Origin: Gigaspora margarita
Taxonomy: Eukaryota > Glomeromycota > Glomeromycetes > Diversisporales > Gigasporaceae
Assembly (NCBI GenBank): GCA_009809945.1
Contig: WTPW01000156.1
Span: forward strand, 270,818 to 334,817
Length of the DNA: 64,000 bases
Direction: 5' to 3'
This document shows positions 36,335 to 47,491 of this stretch, in pieces (position 1 is the stretch's first letter; every line of letters starts with the position of its first letter). A model generated the notes under the pieces. The model did not search any database and was not told where the DNA came from. It saw nothing but the letters and a program-made list of their open reading frames with translations. The translations under genes and the position numbers were made by a program.

Positions 36335-36568
36335 TTATACGGCATTTATATTTGTTGGTTTTGCATACTAACTGTTGACTGGCGTTTGAGATTTTAAATT
36401 TTTATGCACGTGAGTTACACACGTTGTCCGGATATATTTTAAATCCGGAACGGATTTAAAATATTTCGGATAACGTGTGTAACTCACGTGCATAAAAATC
36501 ATAAAATTTCAAATGCCGGATAACAGTTGGTAAATGCAAAATCCAACAAATAGAAAATGCCGTATAAT
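36335..36568. repeat. Fold-back element with about 110-bp arms
   Basis: Ends tatacggcatttatatttgt and its near complement at 36568; arms pair through tttttatgcacgtgagttac and aacgtgtgtaactcacgtgc to a centre at aatccggaacggattt. No coding. Confidence 0.85.
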
Positions 36569-36866
36569 ATGTTATTACGTCGCTAAAAACTCAAATAAAT
36601 AATATGTATGATAACTCAATAAATCTATCAAGCAATAAATCAAACAAACAATAATCAACTTATCGATAAATCTTGATAATGGATCATACGGCTAATAAAC
36701 CCGTGATCGATCGAGACAAAATGATAGGGATTACACGCAGTATTAAAATTCAGTATCAAAACTGTGGACGGCCGCACATTACATATGGATACTGGTGCTC
36801 TGCGCCGCGCATAAATGTTTATTTTTTGCATAATTAATATAGCATGCCCCAACAGCACCACCAAAC

Positions 36867-37127
36867 ATTACCGGTAACACAGAAAGCGATAATAAGGGTT
36901 AAGGCTTGTACTAAGATTAGGAGTTAGTACGTTATATAGTAAAATTGCTCAAGGAATTTTTTTTGTTAGTGCACTAAAGGTGGTTTCATATCATTTTTTG
37001 AGTTATAAGCGATTTTTGTCAAACGAACATTTGTTTTGAATTTTCCTGATTTTATGTAAGCGTAACATTGGACCTGATCTTGAAACATGATTGGCTTATG
37101 CCACGTTTTGGTCACGTTACCGGTAAT
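36867..37127. repeat. Possible TIR element, attaccggtaac ends
   Basis: Ends attaccggtaac / gttaccggtaat. The interior at 36895-37000 resembles the core of the element at 13620-13960 (gttatatagtaaaattgctc against gttgtatagtaaaatcgcc). Short self-complementary ends, so moderate support. Confidence 0.5.
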
Positions 37128-37140
37128 TTATGATGGTGTT

Positions 37141-37260
37141 TAGAGCTGTTGGTGAAACTGTGACTATCTAAATCTGATTGACTATTGCATTCAATAGCCA
37201 ATTATTTTAAATAGTTTCACCAAGTTTCACCAAGTTTCACCAGTTTCACCAGCAACTCTA
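37141..37260. mobile_element. 120-bp hAT-like MITE
   Basis: TIR tagagctgttggtgaaact; opposite-strand right end tagagttgctggtgaaact. TSD atggtgtt / gtggtgtt (seven of eight). The right arm carries gtttcaccaa in tandem. Confidence 0.7.
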
Positions 37261-37322
37261 GTGGTGTTGTTGGGCGAAGGTTACGGACACGTACAGATCA
37301 CGTGATATTTCATCTTACGGAC

Positions 37323-38070
37323 CAGTGACACGTAAAAATTCTTCCAATTTAAGATAAATTTCGATTGATTTATTCAAAATTTCGATAAATTTCGATTGAT
37401 TTGTGCAAAAATTTCGATTAATTTCGAAGTCAACGTAAAAAAAACTTTTTAATATTTGATTTCGTCCAATAATAATACTAGGAAAATGGGAACCATTTAA
37501 AGTCCCAAGGACAAATATAAAATCAATTTTTTTATGTTACACCTGACCTAGCCAATAAGCATATTGTTTTGATTGTTTTTTATGTTACACCTGATCTAGC
37601 CAATCAGGATTCAGAATTTGCTAACACACAGACATCAGGTGTACTATTGCTCCGCCTGTAGTGTCCTTCGGACAATTACAGGCCACGCAAAGTTAATTTT
37701 TCGTTTTGCATAACCTGGTATTTCAAAATTCCGGTCGGCGGGTCGGTTTTTTTTTTATTTTTTTTTTTAAATAACTTTACGTGGGCTAAATTAATTCAAG
37801 TTCGCATCTAAGGTTACGCAAAGTTAATTATTCGGTTTGCATAACATGGAAACAGAAAATTTTGTCTTTTTTTTTATCGGGCCTATCGGGTAATTACGGA
37901 AAATTAAGGTCATCATCGGGTGACACCGGAGAAAAAATTAAATTGCAAAAATGGAATAATTGGCACAATAGGAATTTACTGTAAAAAAAAATTTTTTTGG
38001 AAAAATTGGGTCGGCGGGTTATGCAAAACGAAAAATTAAGTTTGCGTGGCCTTATCATTTGATCTTCGGT

Positions 38071-38110
<40 letters not shown>

Positions 38111-38285
38111 CCAATAATATTATTTTTATGTGATTTTTTTATGATTTTGCCAAATATTTCGATAAATTTTGGGTCAATTTCGAGAAATTTTGATCAAATT
38201 TGGCCAAATTTCAAAAAATTTCGATTTGACCAAAAAGGTTCATTTTCTTTCGAAAAATTGTTTTCGAAAATTTTACGTGTCCCTG
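37323..38285. mobile_element. hAT-like element with tttcgat subterminal array
   Basis: 963 bp. Ends cagtgacacgtaaaaattct and, opposite strand, cagggacacgtaaaattttc. Perfect 8-bp TSD ttacggac at 37315-37322 and 38286-38293. Both subterminal regions are packed with aaatttcgat(a/t) words (37350-37430, 38150-38240). Contains the PIF-like copy at 37681-38051 and a T-run at about 38070-38109. Confidence 0.85.
37681..38051. mobile_element. PIF/Harbinger-like MITE, family B copy 2
   Basis: Ends ggccacgcaaagttaatttt and its complement (aaaattaagtttgcgtggcc). Right flank TTA; left flank ACA, so the TSD is not intact. Inner words such as cgggtgacacc and acggaaaattaaggtc match copy 1 in reverse. An internal extra TIR-like word aaggttacgcaaagttaatt occurs near 37810. 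Confidence 0.75.
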
Positions 38286-38295
38286 TTACGGACAC

Positions 38296-39432
38296 TGTGA
38301 AAGGGTAATTTTACCGGGATACGTATAATAACTATTAACTACCCTAGTATCTATCTAAAACTGTTATCCAACTATCGGTCAAGACCGCTAAACCTTGAAT
38401 TAGCAGGCAGAAAGAGGCGTGGTTGATTTGGTCCGGGTCTCGAGGTTCAGGTGGTCTTGGTGGCGCGAGGTTGGAATTAAAGCTAAGTAATTCCTTTAAC
38501 GCTTCTTATTGTTCTTGAGTTTGAGTCTTTACTCTTTACTAATTCTCAAGGTCTTTCTTTATTGTTACTTATGGGATTCGAATATCTCGTTGAATCGGTA
38601 CGCCAGTCACGAGGAATTCGGATTGCTGCGCCGATCGGGCTCTCGAAATCGAATATCGGGGTATAACTATAAAGTCACGAGGATCGACGATCAATGTGAA
38701 GTCACGGGGATTGTTTGTTAATAAGCTTTGATCACGGGGCGGTTATTGTTCGATATAGAAGGTAATCAATGCTTCAAACAGGTATAGGCTCTTATAAATA
38801 CGCTCAAGAAAGTGGATACTAATTCTCTTTCTACTTTGTTGTTATTTTATTAACGACTTTAATTTTATCGGGAATCACGTGGACAAGAATACTATTACTA
38901 CGAACGAGTTTACTATTGTTTTGTGGGATAAAATAAGTATACGTTTTATTATAAAAAGAAAATAGTACAATTGATGAAGATAAGTTCTAGAGCTAACGCT
39001 TCTACTCTAATGTCGAAGGTTGGGACTCCCTAAGTCCAATTCGTACAAACTGTACTGAACTACTGAACTGTACTGTTCTCCCCAAAACTTTGATGAACTT
39101 AAGGCTCTTATATACTTTTCAATTCTATACTAAAAACTATATAAAAGATTCTTTTGAATCTTTTGGATCTTTTACATCTTTTGAATCTTTTGAATCTTTT
39201 GAATCTTTTGAAACTTTTGAATCTTTTGAATATTTTGAATCTTTGAATCTTTTGAATCTTTTGAATCTTTTGAATCTTTTGAATCAAAGGATTCAAAGAT
39301 TCGTGAGCGTTGATCCCACTTACTAAAAATAGAAAAATATCTATATATATCGAAATAATAATAAAAAAAAATTAAAATAGATTTGAGCACAGCCCTCTTC
39401 CGGATTGTGCTATGTCGATTTTTCCCATCACA
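38296..39432 (+). mobile_element. Probable solo LTR
   Basis: 1,137 bp from tgtgaaaggg to cccatcaca, flanked by ACAC on both sides (4-bp, as at the 32.1-kb LTR). Contains a TATA-like tataaata at 38793 and the minisatellite at 39150-39290. Higher GC than the surroundings. The 70-aa open frame at 38509 has no recognisable motif. The left TSD overlaps the TSD of the hAT-like element next to it. Confidence 0.45.
39150..39290. repeat. Minisatellite, unit gaatctttt
   Basis: About 14 copies of a 9-bp unit with a few variants (gaaacttttg, gaatattttg). Open in several frames only because of its repeat nature, so the overlapping frames are not genes. Confidence 0.9.
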
Positions 39433-40156
39433 ACACGTACCAAAATAATTAATTTTTAAGTTAAAAATTGATCCAACAGACTTTTGTACTAAGTTAACAT
39501 TCTGTCATTCTAATTAAACTTGTTCTTCTGGTCTTTCCGGTTTTAATGAGGTTAGAATTTAAAATCTGCTCGATAGATTCGGTGATATGGCCATTCTAAA
39601 TTTGGATAACATAAAGATTACAAAAACGTCATCTAAACTTCGAAAACCTATACCAATGGTTCTACTAGACCAATTTTAATAATCATACTATTATTTAAAC
39701 CAGAAAAACTAGAAGAACAAATTTACTTAGAGTGATAAATGAGGCCAACTTAGTATAAAAGTCTTCCGGGTCATTTTTTCTTGATTTTTCATATTTAACA
39801 AAAAATTTTTTTTAAATTAAAAAAGTGTGCTTTGTAAGTTAACCTCCTTTATTACTCTAAGTAAATTTGTTCTTCTAGCTTTCTAGTTCTAATTTTGGTA
39901 ATATTATTAAAATTGGTCCAGTAAAGCTGAGATATAACCTTTTGAAATTAAGTCGATTTAGATTATGTAAAAACATTATCTAAATTTCGGAGGGTCATGT
40001 CTCCGGTTCTACTAGTTAGATTTTAATAATCTCACACCATTAAACCCAGAAAGACCGGTAAAACAAGTTATATTAGAGTGATGAAGATGTTAGCTTAGTA
40101 CAAAAGCCATACAGGATCATTTTTTAATTTAAAAGATTATTTATTTTGGTACGTGT
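39433..40156. repeat. Fold-back element of four related units
   Basis: Ends acacgtaccaaaataattaa and its complement ending 40156. Four units alternate in orientation; each carries a word close to agtaaacttgttcttctrg (near 39507, 39712, 39857 and 40060) and gtactaagttaacat-like words. Same plan as the 12-kb and 18-kb palindromes. Confidence 0.8.
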
Positions 40157-41217
40157 CCGTAAGATGTGATCCGTGCGTGTCCGTAATAGGGATCCTCATT
40201 TTCTGCTGCGACAAACCCCAAATTCTGCCTGCTTTACAATTCGAATTATGCGAATCTATGCGATAAATTTTTTTAAGTTATGCTACAAATTATGCGGGTC
40301 AGATAGAAATATGCGAAATATGTGATCATCAGAGTTGTAAATTTATTGTTATAAATTTTTATCGTTATCGTTATTGTAAGTACTGAACCCATTAATAAAA
40401 CCATAGGATCTGTGTAATATAAAATTACGAAAGGTATCGTGTTCACAAAAATTGTCTTCTGCGCCAAACAAAAGTATTCCCTGTGGAGATGGGTTTCATG
40501 CGTTCACATAATTCCTAAATCGTGCGCATTCATGCGCATTTTATCCTATCTAAATTTTATATTGGAAAATTAAAATATATAATTTAGGCCAGGAGCTGAT
40601 TGTCGGATGGAATTAAGAAATATCGATACAAAAGTCTCGAAAATTCCGAAAAGAAAATGAATGAACATAAAAGAAGAGCAATATTGGGTAAAAATTTGAG
40701 CACATATCCGTATTTCCCGAAGGGAAAATATAAATTCCAAAGATTATATCATGCGATATCATGCGCATTTTATATAACATGCGCATGCTATTATAAAATG
40801 CGCATTTTTCCCATCACTAATTCCCTATAAAATTTTAATATAAGATATGTTTCTTGTTAAACTTTTATACTACTTTAACGGTATGTTTATTACTTAACAT
40901 TCGAACCGTTATTTGAAATTTCAAATCTGATGTTTTATTTTTCGTACAATCAAATGCAAGATTTCTATGCGTTCAATAGGAACTGGTGGAGAAATTATCT
41001 TTAATTCCCATTTTATGCGCAGATCAATTATGTTAAATTCTGATATACGAATATGCTGTCGCATATGTTTCTGCGGTAAAATCTGAATTATGCGCAGATT
41101 ATGCTATCGCAAATCCGCGGGGTTGTTGGGATAGTTTCCATCGGATGAAATTCACGTGATCACATGATGATCTTCCGTATAAACAAACCTAACCTAAAAT
41201 TTCACTTTGGTGTTAGT
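40157..41217. repeat. Region dense in atgcgcat words, probable degenerate TIR element
   Basis: 40206-41131 has many gcgcat/atgcg words and weak mirrored ends (gcgacaaaccccaaattctg; opposite strand ccaacaaccccgcggatttg). Related in composition to 23342-23626. Short frames here are not genes. Confidence 0.4.
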
Positions 41218-41397
41218 AGGACCCCGGATAATACTAATAGAGGTACGAGGTGAGTTAATAGTAAAATTTCAGACATTTTGTCCACCTTTTTGGCCCAAGC
41301 TTTTTTTTAATTCTGGCAAAAATAAAAATTAAATTTTAATTTAAAAAACATGTCCGGTTTTAGTCATTGTACCTTTTTTAGTATTATCCGGGGTCCT
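41218..41397. mobile_element. 180-bp hAT-like MITE with perfect TSD
   Basis: Ends aggaccccggataatactaa and the same word on the opposite strand. Perfect 8-bp TSD gtgttagt at 41210-41217 and 41398-41405. The 8-bp duplication suggests hAT, although the ends are not of CAGNG type. Confidence 0.8.
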
Positions 41398-41646
41398 GTG
41401 TTAGTGTTAGGGTCTGGGTGTGCCAAATTTTAATTACCATAGTGAAGTTAGGTGTAACGTACGTACGTATATAAAATCCAAAAAGCCCAAACTCTAACTT
41501 TAACACCAACGGCGATAAATAATGCTAGGATTTAATGTTTATGCAGAAGATTACGTGACTTTCTGCACCATCCGATTTAAGCATCATCCACGACAATCTT
41601 TAAGGAGCAGAAAATTTGTTTAAAGTGTGCCCCCTTCTGCACATTA

Positions 41647-41828
41647 CAGTGCTTTTAAAATTACTGCGATCAGTGATTTTCATACATCACACCGGAAATC
41701 AGAAATTTAGAAATAAATGCAAATCTGTGATTGGTTAGAAATAATTTTTAGCCAATCATATATTGGGATTTTTTTCTAGATTTCGTGATGCACGGAATTT
41801 GCTGATCACAGTAATTTGAAAAGCACTG
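41647..41828. mobile_element. Tc1/mariner-like MITE, family C copy 1
   Basis: 182 bp. TIR cagtgcttttaaaattactg; right complement cagtgcttttcaaattactg. TA at 41645-41646 and 41829-41830. A second copy, lacking the right end, is at 60774-60945. Confidence 0.85.
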
Positions 41829-42524
41829 TAATTTAGACACTGATCACATGTAATGACGCAAGTATATTCAAATTTGACCAAAAAATATAGTCACGGTAAT
41901 TACGAATTTTACAGGAGGGTCATCAAAATTCCGGGTTGGATGCGTCGGATCTAGGTCAGCGTTTAGCCCAAGTTGTTAGCAGGTTCTATAACAAAATTAT
42001 CAGCTGGGCATTTTTTACTTAATGAATGGATATGATTTATTAGTAAAATTTTTTATGATCTTGGAGCAAAAATGATCAATACCGATCCAGCCGAACATGA
42101 TTCCGATGCATACCGAAGTATTCCGACCCGGAATTTTGGGGACCCACCCTGTATGAGTTCGATAATTATACATCAAAAATCAATCTTCTCACGCATATAT
42201 TACATATACGCATACACGTATATACACAATAATAACTATCATCATAATAATATCATCATATTGTCCATGACTCCTTATCGAAATTAACAATAACTCCTTT
42301 AAATTGACAAAAGAAAACCAACTTTTGCTAAAAAAAATTTCAGCACAAACAACATTAAAAATGTAGAAGGAAACCATCTCTCCCACATTTTATGTTACAT
42401 AAGAACGTGATCGTACTGTATAATTAGCTTTTGTAACTTTAAAGCAAACTTTTTATTGAATGCATATCTATTCAAAATCAAATAAAAAAAAAAATTAAAA
42501 AAAATCATAAATGGCTATTTTAAT
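41829..42524. other. No gene recognised
   Basis: The frames at 42072-42287 (+) and 42386-42189 (-) overlap each other and have no motif. Confidence 0.3.
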
Positions 42525-43400
42525 AACACCTATATATGGAATAAATAGACATATTTAAGGAAAAAATAGATTATAAAAATAAAAAAAAACGAATGTTTAA
42601 ATCAATTTCAAGGTACCAATCAAAGTGTCAGCAATGCAATTTTGTGTATAAAAGCATATGCTTTTTTATTTAGTCATTTCCACTTACACTATTATAGTAT
42701 TAAATTTTTTCGTTAATTGGTTTACGTTACAAGCGCGTGGATACTTGCGGATACAGCCCATATATGGAATAGATCGACACATTCAAAGAAAATTAAAATA
42801 TAAAAAACGAGGTTTAAATCAACTTTGCACTAATTAAAAGTATCGAAATGCAATGTTGCATGTAAAGCCCATTTCATTTGTCTTCAGCCAGTGCTACTTA
42901 TCCAAACTACTGGCCTTTTCTCTAATTTTACTAATTTCCTTTTTGGTTTATGTTGCATACGCAATAAGTAAAATTTCCGGGATGATGTTACCTTCGTTTT
43001 GTCGGCAATTTTTTTTATGAAAAGTCAGGCAGTGAATTGGTTTAATTAAACGGAAATCTCCGATATCTTTACAGTAGGTTTTGTGCTCTGTACTGCATAT
43101 GCAAAATTAGCCCTCTAATTTTGCTTCGAACTATTTTGATTTCCCTAGTTTTCCCTAGATGGATTTACGTACTTATTGCGCCTCTGTAACACAAACCAAA
43201 AAGGAAAATTATAAGTAAATACCTGCAAATATAAATTTAAAATTAAGTGATAATAAACTAAATTAAAAAACAGTTTTTATGTGCAAAATTACATTTCAGG
43301 CACTTTTAAGTTAGTTCCTCGAAGTTGATTTAAACAATCATTTTTATTTCGTTTTGCTATTTATTCCGTATATGGTTTGTATCACAAGCGCAACGCATTT
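42525..43400. repeat. Three diverged copies of one repeat (two direct, one inverted)
   Basis: Direct copies near 42530 and 42767 share acctatatatggaataaatag-type and gtttaaatcaac words; an inverted copy lies near 43390-43320 (opposite strand tatacggaataaatagc, then gtttaaatcaacttc). About 239 bp separate the direct copies. Confidence 0.6.
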
Positions 43401-44540
43401 CCTAGTGCTAAGGGGTAAGATTATTGTGCAAAATGCAGAAACATGGTAACTTATATAAATATATTATAACATGATATTAATATTCATAAACAGAACTGTG
43501 CAGCCGTAATCGTCTAGAGACGAGCAGTATTCTTGGCACGTGTCTCTCATTTACAAATCGATTTGTAATTCATTTTGAAAAATGGACAAATATTTATGAA
43601 CCACAGAAGAATACAGTGGTTTATAAAAATAGCATACGTTATTCACATTACAAATTTTACAAGAATAAAAAAATAAAATATTTTGAAATTTGATTAACTT
43701 TCGTTTTTATAAAATTATAGCAATTTGAAGCTGTACGTTCTCTCAACGTAATGTATTATATACTTTTGTACGTCATTGAGCTAAATGAAATTTCAATTTG
43801 ATTACCTTCCATTCTATAAATTTTTTTGTAAGCGTCTAAGCTTTTATATTCTACAGTATCTTCTGATTGTAATAAAAGTTTGAGTCAAATCTACACATAC
43901 TGATAAATAAAAGCATTAACAATGATAGGTTATTATTTAAAATTAAGCATATTTATGAGACTCGAAAATCTTAATGAAATTATTTACTAGTTAACTTGTT
44001 ATTTTAAAAAACCAGTTATTCTGGTGTGCCCAAAACCAGATTTCATTGTAAATTGCTAATAAAATGATGTTTCTTTTTAGTAAGTTTACTACAACTGGAA
44101 AATATATGGACCTATGTTATCATTAATTGAGTTTCGTACTGTCAAAATATAGGTTGCACAGCAGCAAAACTTATCGTTTAATCATATTGAAGTCCTTTTT
44201 TTTTCTTATATTCTATATTAAGAGAATTATAAGATAAATGCAGAAAAATAAGCATATATGAGAATTTATACATTTAATAATAAATGTGAATTCTGCATAT
44301 ATCATTATGCACCAGAAAAATGCACTCTCCCTGTAAGGAGTTAAATGTACACTTTACGGCTTTTACCAGTGTAAACTGTTACTATTATTCAAATATTTAT
44401 TATTGAATTTACACAGATTATCTCCTTTAAACTTTCAGATAAACGTAAAATCTTGTACAACTACAAAAACTTTAAAAATCATGAATAGTTTAAATGACCT
44501 CCTTCAAAATCTTATTGTAAATATTATTACTGTATTAATT
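43401..44540. other. Upstream region of the methyltransferase gene
   Basis: AT-rich; presumed promoter near the 3' end. A small hairpin cgtctagagacg lies near 43512. No repeat element recognised. Confidence 0.35.
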
Positions 44541-46982
44541 ATGTCTAAACCGAATAACAACAAATTCCCTGTAACGTCTGAAACATCTTCCATTCCGAGG
44601 AAAAAAGTTCTATTGAAATATAATGGCGATGACGATAATGACTTTGCAACTTTTCTACAATTAAGCTCACATAAAATATTAAATGGAAGGAAATACTTTA
44701 ATGAGAATGAGACAAAATGTATACTACCATCAGACGAAAAGGAAGTTAATAGAGAAGCTATGTCTAATGCAATAAGAAAACATTTGTTTCAAAAAAACTT
44801 TTTTTCTCCAATCGAGGAAAAATTAATTATTGGAGCTAAAGTACTTGATGTTGGGTAAGTATAATATAATGCGAAAGCAGACAATAATAAGAATTTCTTT
44901 GTGAAATAATTCATTATCTGAATGTAAATTTAATATGCCGGCTTCTGAGTCCCGACGGGACTCAGAAATGACACGTATTAAATTTGCTGCCAGATAAACA
45001 AGTTATTGACTGTGTAGCATACAATGACGGTGTCATCAGGTGGTTAAATGACTCGAGCTTTTGTCAGTGATTGTGTAAGCTGTAAAATTACGGAATTATT
45101 TGGTAGATGATGAATTCTGACAAATAACTTGAGTTATCCGACAAACTCATATGATCATGAAAAAATTTCTTACTGTTATTTTTTTAAAACTCAGCGGGCG
45201 ACTCCCTACCAATCATGATCATAAATTGCCGGATAACACCATTATTGGGCAAATTGGTGAATACGGTAATTTGACAAATGATTGGCTACACGTGCCGCAG
45301 AGCGGCACGTGATCATTTGCCAAATTACCGTTATTCACCAATTTTTGCCCAATAATTTATACATAATCCACAAACTTATTGATCATGAAATTGTTTCTTG
45401 TTTTTTTATGTGCGATAATGAAACATGCTTATTAAAATTAAAACTCAGTCGATAACTCCTACGAATCATGATCATAAATTGCCGGATAACACCAATACTG
45501 GGGAAATTTGTCGAATACAATAATTTGACAAATGATTGGCTACGTGCCGCGGAACGGCACGTGTTCATTTGCCAAATTACCATTATTCGACAATTTTTGT
45601 CCAATATTTTATACTCATTCTTCTAAACCTTCATAGTATATCATAAAAGTTAACACTGCTATTTAAAAGTTGTGGTTCAGGTTTTTGGGTGATTGACATG
45701 GGATCAGAATATCCATCTTCAACATTCATAGGAATTGATATAGATTCTACAAAGTTTCCTTCACATGATCAACAACCTCCAAATGTCGGCTTTCTTGCGT
45801 GCAATATAACCCATGGAATTCCATTTCCTCCTGAAACCTTTGATTTTGTTCATATGAGTATGATGTGTTGTGCACTTACTGAAGATCAATGGCATCAGTT
45901 AGTCAGAGAAATTGTTAGAATTTTAAAGTGTGATGGTTGGGTTGAATTCGTAGAAGGTGACCCGTGGTTTAAAAATTATGGTAAAGTTGGAACATTGGTA
46001 ATTGAAACTTGTAGGTATTCACTAAATTATGAAATATTGTCAGTTTTTTAATGTTAGAAGTATATATGCCGTGACTCAGACTAACGCTTGCCTCAGATGG
46101 CAGTCGGCCTAAGTTAGGATAGGATTGGGTAAGAATCTGGGAAGGATTAGGGTTTAATTTAGGTCAATCAATGTCGATCAGTTAATGCTGGCCAATAAGT
46201 CGACATCTGACGCAAGCATTAATCAGAGGCACAACATATATATATTAAAAAGCATACATATATATATGTTGTAAGTGGAAACGGAATTTAAGTGGATTCA
46301 TAATTTATATATGTTGTAGTTGGGAATGGAATTTGAGTGGATTCGGAATTTCCTAGTTAAATTAGGGTTAGGGTTAGGGTGCTCATATGATAAAATTAAC
46401 CCCAAAATGGGGTTTTATATATAAATTCCGAATCCATTTAAATTCCGTTCCACCTACAACATATACACCATTCACTTAAATTCCATTCTCATCTACGACA
46501 GTGATCTATACATAGAAAATGTATATTAAAAAGTATATATATTTATATATTCTATTTATTTATTTAGTTGTAGAAATGTGCAAAACAAAAGGTATTAATG
46601 TAAATATTCATGCAATTATACCAAAACTTATCGGTTCAATGAATGCGTTTAGAGATTTAGAATACGTTAATGCAGAATATCCATTAGGTGATTGGGGTGG
46701 ATGTCTTGGTAAATTTGTAAGTAAATATTATATAACGATTATTGATCTTATAATTTTTCATTAATATTTTCTTTAAATTTTTATAAAATTATTATTTTAT
46801 TTTTTTAGACATTAGCTAATATTCGGAAGGTATGTGAAGGGATTATAGATGCTCAGAAATATTTTGGATTATCTGCTAAAGAATATGATGATTTATTGAC
46901 AAGTTATGTTAAAGAATTAAATGAAAATAGAGCCACAGGATTTTATCATAGATATTTTGCTAGAAAGGTTCATACTAGCTAG
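44541..46982 (+). CDS. SAM-dependent methyltransferase (class I Rossmann fold), 4 exons
   Basis: Exons 44541-44854, 45670-46010, 46568-46716, 46809-46982 join in frame to about 325 aa. Motif I spans the first junction: LDVG joined to CGSGFW (about 102-111), the glycine-rich SAM loop. The acidic residue closing strand 2 is in FIGIDID (D128). ACNITHGIPFPPETFDFVHM is the post-II/motif IV region, followed by EIVRILKCDGWVEFVE (motifs V-VI). The C-terminal part (FVEMCKTKGINVNIHAI...) and ending fit the large methyltransferase family of arbuscular mycorrhizal fungi (family knowledge); the substrate is unknown. Start: ATG at 44541; an in-frame ATG at 44481 would add 20 residues. Introns of 815 and 557 bp are swollen by inserted palindromic elements; the third is 92 bp. 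It converges on the histidine kinase gene. Confidence 0.85.
44855..45669 (+). other. Methyltransferase intron 1, filled with palindromic repeat units
   Basis: Donor GGGTAAGT, acceptor TTTAAAAG. It holds a GC-rich hairpin at 44940-44970 (gagtcccgacgggactc) and two tandem copies of a repeat unit, each ending in a long hairpin (see 45150-45610). Without the repeats it would be an ordinary short intron. Confidence 0.75.
45150..45610 (+). repeat. Tandem hairpin units (hairpin family D), two copies
   Basis: Two copies about 256 bp apart. Each has a leader with gatcatgaaa, aaaactcag and gccggataacacca, then a fold-back: left arm gaatacggtaatttgacaaa, GC-rich tip cacgtgccgc-ag-agcggcacgtg, right arm mirroring the left. 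Hairpins lie at about 45243-45357 and 45499-45607. The same family occurs inverted at 56.65-57.55 kb. Confidence 0.8.
46071..46232. mobile_element. Short TIR element (MITE) in methyltransferase intron 2
   Basis: About 162 bp with imperfect terminal inverted repeats: gtgactcagactaacgcttg at the left, and gtgcctctgattaatgcttg on the opposite strand at the right, both followed by a CTCAGATG-like word. The interior has ttaggatagg and ggattagggt tracts. It sits between exons 2 and 3. Confidence 0.7.
46268..46502. repeat. Fold-back element with duplicated arms in methyltransferase intron 2
   Basis: Each arm is itself a tandem pair of a roughly 60-bp word (gttgtaggtgg.. then ggaatttaagtggattc), so the element has four related units arranged outward-inward-inward-outward. 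The centre holds three TTAGGG repeats (46361-46380) and a ccccaaaatgggg hairpin. Confidence 0.75.
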
Positions 46983-47491
46983 CTTTTATTATTGAATACA
47001 GTATTAGTTTTAATTGAATATAATGAAAGATTTTAGAATATTATTATTTACAAAAGAAAGCAGATGTAAAGTTTAACCAACAAATTTCCAACTTTGTTAA
47101 TATTTTAACTTATTAACTACTTGATCTTAATCCAATTTAAATTTCCTTTAACATTCGACTTTTAAGTGATAATATCGAATACTATCTTTATAAAACTGTT
47201 TATGATTGAAACAAATAATAAATATAATAAAAATTTTTTTTTGTTTTTAGAATTAAAGTTGTTAGTCGCAAGTATAAATAGCTATAGAGAGATAACAATT
47301 TCAAGTTACATTTTTTTTTTAATTTGTAACAATTATTAAGATATTAATAATTACTAATTATTGGCAAAATTTATTTTCTATACTGAAACAAAGTCAAGTT
47401 TTTAATGTTTGTATTAAAGCAAACGTATTATAATGCATGATAAAGTAATGTAAAAAGTAACCATTACGTACTTCATTAGAACCGAAATACT
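46983..47491. other. Intergenic gap between convergent genes
   Basis: 509 bp of AT-rich DNA between the methyltransferase stop and the histidine-kinase stop. The two genes must terminate toward each other here; T-rich and A-rich tracts are present, but I could not single out a polyadenylation signal. No repeat element recognised. Confidence 0.5.

Noticed and set aside
39090-39390. Three overlapping open frames on both strands encoding ESFESFE-type and IQKIQK-type repeats
   Set aside because: They are translations of the gaatctttt minisatellite, which has no stops in several frames. No gene evidence.
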